Shown one piece after another: positions 60,562 to 64,000 of a stretch of 64,000 nt of DNA. A model generated the notes under the pieces. The model ran no database searches. It was not told the origin of the DNA and was given only the letters and a program-made list of their open reading frames with translations. The DNA is taken from positions 62,001 through 126,000 of the forward strand of contig NZ_JAKSYO010000172.1 of assembly GCF_022829635.1 (NCBI RefSeq), in the 5' to 3' direction. Source of the stretch: Methylobacterium sp. E-066. GTDB taxonomy: Bacteria > Pseudomonadota > Alphaproteobacteria > Rhizobiales > Beijerinckiaceae. The translations under genes were made by a program, and so were the position numbers. Positions within the stretch are counted from its first letter, which is position 1. Each line of letters begins with the position of its first letter.

Positions 60562-62156
60562 CGGGCGGCGTCCTTCACGGTGGCGTCCTTGGCCGCCTTC
60601 TGCATCCGGTTCTGCTTGTACCAGGCGTGGAAGGTCTGGCGCGGCGCGTCGGGCATCTCGCGCTTCTTCCCCCAGGTGTTGAGTGGGTTGTAGACCGCGA
60701 AGCGCGGCAGGACCTTCAAGGCCGAATCCGCAGCCCCGATCGCCGCCCGGTAGGCGGCCGGCCGGGACAGGACCGCGCCCGCGGCCTTCATCATCCCCTG
60801 CTTGAGCGCCGGGATGTGATGCTCCTCGACCAGCACCTTGCGCCAGGCAAAGATCTGCTCGTGGATGTTGATCTTCACAGGGCAGACGTTGGTGCAGGAG
60901 CCGTTCATCGTCGAGGAGAACGGCAGGGTCGAGTATTTCCGCTTGTTGAAGGTCGGGTCGATGATCAGACCGATCGGCCCGGAATAGGTCGCCCCGTAGG
61001 AGAGCCCGCCCGAGCGCCGGTAGACTGGGCAGGTGTTCATGCAGGCGCCGCAGCGGATGCATTTGAGCGAGGTCCAGAATTCCTCCAGCCCGAGCCGGGC
61101 CGAGCGGCCGTTATCGACCAGCACCATGTGCATCTCGGTGCCCGCACGGGGTCCGCGGAAATGCGAGGTGTACTGGGTGATCGGCGAGCCCAAAGCCGAG
61201 CGCGACAGCAGCCGGATGAACACCCCGAGATGCTCGACCTTGGGGATGATCTTCTCGATGCCGATCGAATGGATCTGCAGCGGCGGGACGTTGCCGGAGA
61301 GGTCGGCGTTGCCCTCGTTGGTGCAGGTGACGACCGTGCCGGTCTCCGCGATGGCGAAGTTGCAGCCGGTCATGCCGGCATCGGCTTTCAGGATGTAGGG
61401 CCGGGTCGTCTCGCGCTGGCTTTCTGCGAGGTAGTGTGCGTCGTCGTTGTCGGGATCCGTACCGAGCGTCCGCGAAAAAACTTCGGCCACGTCCATGCGG
61501 GTCTTGTGGACCGCCGGGGCCACGATGTGGCTCGGCTCCTCGTTGTCGAGCTGCTGAATGCGCTCGCCGAGGTCGGTCTCGATGATCTCGATGCCGTTGG
61601 CCGCCATGTGATGGCGGAAGCCGCATTCCTCGGTGAGCATCGACTTCGACTTCACCAGGGTCTCGGCGCCGCGGCTGCGCAGGATCTCCAGGACGATGCG
61701 GTTGTGGTCGGCGCCGTCCGCGGCCCAGTGGACCTGCACGCCGTTGGCCTTCGCGGCGGCTTCGAATTGCTCGAGATACTGATCGAGATGGGTGAGCGTG
61801 TGCGCCTTGATGGCGGAGGCCAGCTCGCGCAGCTCCTCCCATTCCGGGATGCCGTGGGCCGACGCGTCGCGCTTCTTGCGCAGGTCCCACAGGCGCTCGT
61901 CATGGGCGGCCTGGTGCAGCGGCGCGGCGAGGAAGCGCTCGGCGGCCTCGGCCTGGTCGATCGGGCGATCGCCGCGGATCTTCGCGCCCCGGGGCTGAGC
62001 CTCCCGGACCTTCGGCGCACGGATCGGTTTGGTCGCGGCCTCGGCGTGCTGGAGGCGTCCACCATCCTGGCCGCGCTCGCTCTCGTCGTCGGCGGCGCGG
62101 ACCTCGGGGTGGATGACGCCGTCGCGGGCGCGCGGGTTCAGGTCCTCGACGCTCAT
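60558..62156 (-). CDS. lutB: lactate utilization protein LutB (Fe-S, LUD domain)
   Basis: 532 residues from ATG 62156. The first 70 residues are a charged, Arg/Glu-rich extension; the standard LutB starts near the RFLAAPLHQAAHDERLWDLR segment. LUD domain follows (KSKSMLTEECGFRHHMAANG), then GTVVTCTNEGNADL. Two 4Fe-4S sites: CIRCGACMNTCPVYRRSGG and, later, CTNVCPVKINIHEQ. Member of the LutABC lactate oxidation complex; it may pass electrons to quinone. Its ATG overlaps the lutA stop (ATGA). Confidence 0.92.
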   Translation of the reverse strand: MSVEDLNPRARDGVIHPEVRAADDESERGQDGGRLQHAEAATKPIRAPKVREAQPRGAKIRGDRPIDQAEAAERFLAAPLHQAAHDERLWDLRKKRDASAHGIPEWEELRELASAIKAHTLTHLDQYLEQFEAAAKANGVQVHWAADGADHNRIVLEILRSRGAETLVKSKSMLTEECGFRHHMAANGIEIIETDLGERIQQLDNEEPSHIVAPAVHKTRMDVAEVFSRTLGTDPDNDDAHYLAESQRETTRPYILKADAGMTGCNFAIAETGTVVTCTNEGNADLSGNVPPLQIHSIGIEKIIPKVEHLGVFIRLLSRSALGSPITQYTSHFRGPRAGTEMHMVLVDNGRSARLGLEEFWTSLKCIRCGACMNTCPVYRRSGGLSYGATYSGPIGLIIDPTFNKRKYSTLPFSSTMNGSCTNVCPVKINIHEQIFAWRKVLVEEHHIPALKQGMMKAAGAVLSRPAAYRAAIGAADSALKVLPRFAVYNPLNTWGKKREMPDAPRQTFHAWYKQNRMQKAAKDATVKDAAR

Positions 62157-62896
62157 GCGGCGGCTCCATTCAGCACTTGCGCGATGTGGATGTACCGGAG
62201 CGGCAGCCCGAGGCGCTCGGCGCAGCCCTTCTGGTGCATCAGGCACGAGGAATCGGCCGAGACCACGTATTGCGCCCCGGCCCGATTCTGATCGGCGACC
62301 TTGTCGTAGCCCATCTTGGCCGAGACCGCGGGCTCGAACACCGAGAAGGTGCCGCCGAAGCCGCAGCACTCGTCGGGCCGGGCGAGGTCCACCAGTTCGA
62401 CGCCCTTCACCAGACGGAGCAGGTCGAGGGGTTTTGAGAAATACGGCTTCACGATCTCGGAGGGCCGGGCGTGGTGGATACCGCGCAGCGCATTGCAATT
62501 GCCGTGATAGGCGACCTTGTGCGGGAACTCGGCCCAGGGCAGCGCCTCGATCTTGAGAACGTCGTGCAGGAACTCGACCAGCTCGTAGGTGCTGGCCCGG
62601 ACCTTCTTGACCTCCTCCGTCAACGGGATCGCGGTCAGGTGCTCGCGCACCTGATGCACGCAGGAGCCCGAGGGCGCCACCACGTAGTCAAAATCCGAAA
62701 AGTTCTTGACGAACAGGGCTTCGGTGGCGGCGGCCTCGGCGTGACAGCCGGTATTGGCCATGGGCTGGCCGCAGCAGGTCTGGTCGAACGGGTACTCGAC
62801 AGTGCAGCCGACCCGCTCCAGCAATTCCAGCGTGGCGATCCCGACTTCCGGCTCGAAGGCGTCGACGTAGCACGGCACGAACAGGCCGACCCGCAT
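62153..62896 (-). CDS. lutA: lactate utilization protein LutA (cysteine-rich CCG domains)
   Basis: 247 residues, ATG start. Two cysteine-rich domains: VGLFVPCYVDAFEPEVGIAT, then FDQTCCGQPMANTG, CNALRGIH and later RPDECCGFGGTFSVFEPAVS. These hold a heterodisulphide-reductase-like cluster. First gene of lutABC. No lactate permease or lldR/lutR regulator is adjacent within the window. Confidence 0.93.
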   Translation of the reverse strand: MRVGLFVPCYVDAFEPEVGIATLELLERVGCTVEYPFDQTCCGQPMANTGCHAEAAATEALFVKNFSDFDYVVAPSGSCVHQVREHLTAIPLTEEVKKVRASTYELVEFLHDVLKIEALPWAEFPHKVAYHGNCNALRGIHHARPSEIVKPYFSKPLDLLRLVKGVELVDLARPDECCGFGGTFSVFEPAVSAKMGYDKVADQNRAGAQYVVSADSSCLMHQKGCAERLGLPLRYIHIAQVLNGAAA

Positions 62897-62962
62897 GGTC
62901 CGGAACCTCCCTGGATCGCCCGCGCCGTTGCACTGGAACGGGTCTAGATTACCCAGGGAGGT

Positions 62963-64000
62963 CTACCGGATGAGGTTGGTTTTGGCGAGGTCGAGAACTG
63001 CGTCACCGCGCCCGTCCATCACGGCCCGCAGCACGTACAGGCTGAAGCCCTTGACCTGCTGCCCGTCGATCTTGGGCGGCATCGACAGCTCGTTGCGGGC
63101 GGTGCGGACGTCGAGAAGCGAGGGGCCGTCGAAGGCCAGGAACTCGCGCATGGCGCCCGGCAGCTCGGCCGGGTCCTCGACCCGAATCGCAAAGATGCCG
63201 GCGGCCCGGGACATCGCGGCGAAGTCCGGATTGTCGAGGGCGACGCCGGTCTCGAGATAGCCCGCCGCCTTCATCTCCAGCTCGACGAAGCCGAGGGTGC
63301 CGTTGTTGAACACCACGACCTTCAGCGGCAGGCGGTGCTGGCGGAGCGTCAGGAAGTCGCCCATCAGCATGGCGAAGCCGCCGTCGCCGCACAGTGCGAT
63401 CACCTGCCGATTCGGCTCCGCGGCCTGGGCGCCGATGCCCTGCGACAGGGCGTTGGCCATCGAGCCGTGGACCCAGGAGCCGAGCAGGCGCCTTTTGCCG
63501 TTCATCGCCAGGTAGCGCGCCGCCCAGATGGTCGGCGTGCCGACATCGGCGGTGAAGATCGCGTCGTCCGCGGCCGCCTCGCTGATCGTCTTGGCGAGAT
63601 ATTGCGGGTGGAGCGGGCCGCCCGCCTTGCCGGTGGCAAGCTCGTCGAGGCCGGTGCGGGCCTTGGCGTAGTGTTTCAGGCTGGCATCGAGGAAGGACCG
63701 GTCGGCCTTGGGCTTGAGCCGGGGCAGCAGCGCCCGGATCGTCGCGCCGACATCGCCGACCAGCCCGTGCTCGATCCGGCAGCGGCGACCGAGCTCGGAG
63801 GGGCGGAGGTCGACCTGGGCGATCTTGGCGTCCTGCGGGTAGAACTGCTTGTAGGGGAAGCCCGTGCCCAGCATCAGCAGGGTGTCGCAGGCCATCATGG
63901 CGGCGTAGCCGGACGCGTAGCCGATCAGGCCGGTCATGCCGACATCGTAGGGATTGTCGAACTCAACAAATTCCTTGCCGCCGAGCGCGTGGACGATCGG
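62963..64000 (-). CDS. thiamine-diphosphate pyruvate oxidase/dehydrogenase-like (PoxB type), 5' end outside window
   Basis: 345 residues visible, open to the right edge. Middle domain: LLMLGTGFPYKQFYPQDAKI and IAQVDLRPSELGRRC, which resembles the FAD-binding segment of pyruvate oxidases. C-terminal ThDP domain: TADVGTPTIWAARYL, LGSWVHGSMANALSQGIGAQ, and IALCGDGGFAMLMGDFLTL with the Mg-ThDP GDG signature, then FNNGTLGFVELEM. This fits PoxB-like enzymes that oxidise pyruvate to acetate and reduce quinone. It is 66 bases downstream of lutA end and runs the same way as lutABC (into the edge its promoter would lie right), so lactate to pyruvate to acetate is an attractive sequence of steps. Confidence 0.85.
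   Translation of the reverse strand, partial: PIVHALGGKEFVEFDNPYDVGMTGLIGYASGYAAMMACDTLLMLGTGFPYKQFYPQDAKIAQVDLRPSELGRRCRIEHGLVGDVGATIRALLPRLKPKADRSFLDASLKHYAKARTGLDELATGKAGGPLHPQYLAKTISEAAADDAIFTADVGTPTIWAARYLAMNGKRRLLGSWVHGSMANALSQGIGAQAAEPNRQVIALCGDGGFAMLMGDFLTLRQHRLPLKVVVFNNGTLGFVELEMKAAGYLETGVALDNPDFAAMSRAAGIFAIRVEDPAELPGAMREFLAFDGPSLLDVRTARNELSMPPKIDGQQVKGFSLYVLRAVMDGRGDAVLDLAKTNLIR

Overview
The window is a GC-rich, densely packed chromosomal segment from an alphaproteobacterium. The best guess is a Methylobacterium-like member of the Hyphomicrobiales/Rhizobiales. This rests on overall similarity: very high GC, an ExoR-type Sel1 regulator, many small catabolic operons with GntR/FCD regulators, Tat-type binding-protein leaders, and dispersed inverted repeats that start with CCTCATCCTGAGG or CGTCATTGCGAG. 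It is inference, because no rRNA, tRNA or marker gene is present. I see no phage, IS element, CRISPR array or plasmid gene. Both ends cut through genes: an alpha/beta hydrolase at the left and a thiamine-diphosphate pyruvate oxidase-like enzyme at the right.

Layout. 1-4.2 kb: end of a hydrolase, a RibD-C reductase, an AlgX/AlgJ-like SGNH protein with an auxin-efflux-type carrier, and a decayed MocR-type regulator in an AT-richer gap. 4.5-8.5 kb: GlcG-family protein plus a peptide-type ABC binding protein and two permeases without ATPases. 8.5-15.7 kb (minus): sugar/polyol ABC importer (ATPase, binding protein, two permeases), dihydroxyacetone-type kinase and a D-2-hydroxyacid dehydrogenase. 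16-19 kb: FAH-family enzyme, GlcD-type flavoprotein, YggU. 19.2-25.8 kb (minus): branched-chain-type ABC importer whose inner-membrane and two ATPase subunits are fused into one 852-aa protein, followed by a hydroxyacyl dehydrogenase and a beta-keto acid cleavage enzyme. 25.9-32.1 kb: GntR regulator, two SDRs, a 987-aa FAD/Fe-S dehydrogenase and a second GntR regulator. 32-37 kb: methyltransferase, GntR regulator and a TRAP transporter. 37-40 kb: small proteins, YbaK deacylase and a PIN-domain toxin-like pair. 39.7-45 kb (minus): enoyl-CoA hydratase, CoA-transferase, MFS carrier, then a NarK-type carrier. 45.3-54.5 kb: L,D-transpeptidase, GlpX, homoserine dehydrogenase, ceramidase-like membrane protein, exonuclease III, a deformylase homologue lacking catalytic residues, two glutathione transferases and ExoR. 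54.5-64 kb (minus): IlvD, EutBC, a transglutaminase, LutABC and a pyruvate oxidase-like enzyme.

Taken together, the segment is mostly uptake and oxidation of small organic acids and sugar-derived compounds: four multi-component importers (peptide, sugar, branched-chain and TRAP types), two secondary carriers, three separate flavin or Fe-S systems for 2-hydroxyacids (GlcD-type, YdiJ-type, LutABC), several hydroxyacid dehydrogenases and CoA-linked steps. Core housekeeping genes (hom, ilvD, glpX, xth) are interspersed. The items I would look at first are the LivM-LivG-LivF fusion in its beta-keto acid operon, the deformylase-like protein that has lost two metal ligands, the PIN pair, and the 22-bp match between the carrier gene and the nearby pseudogene.
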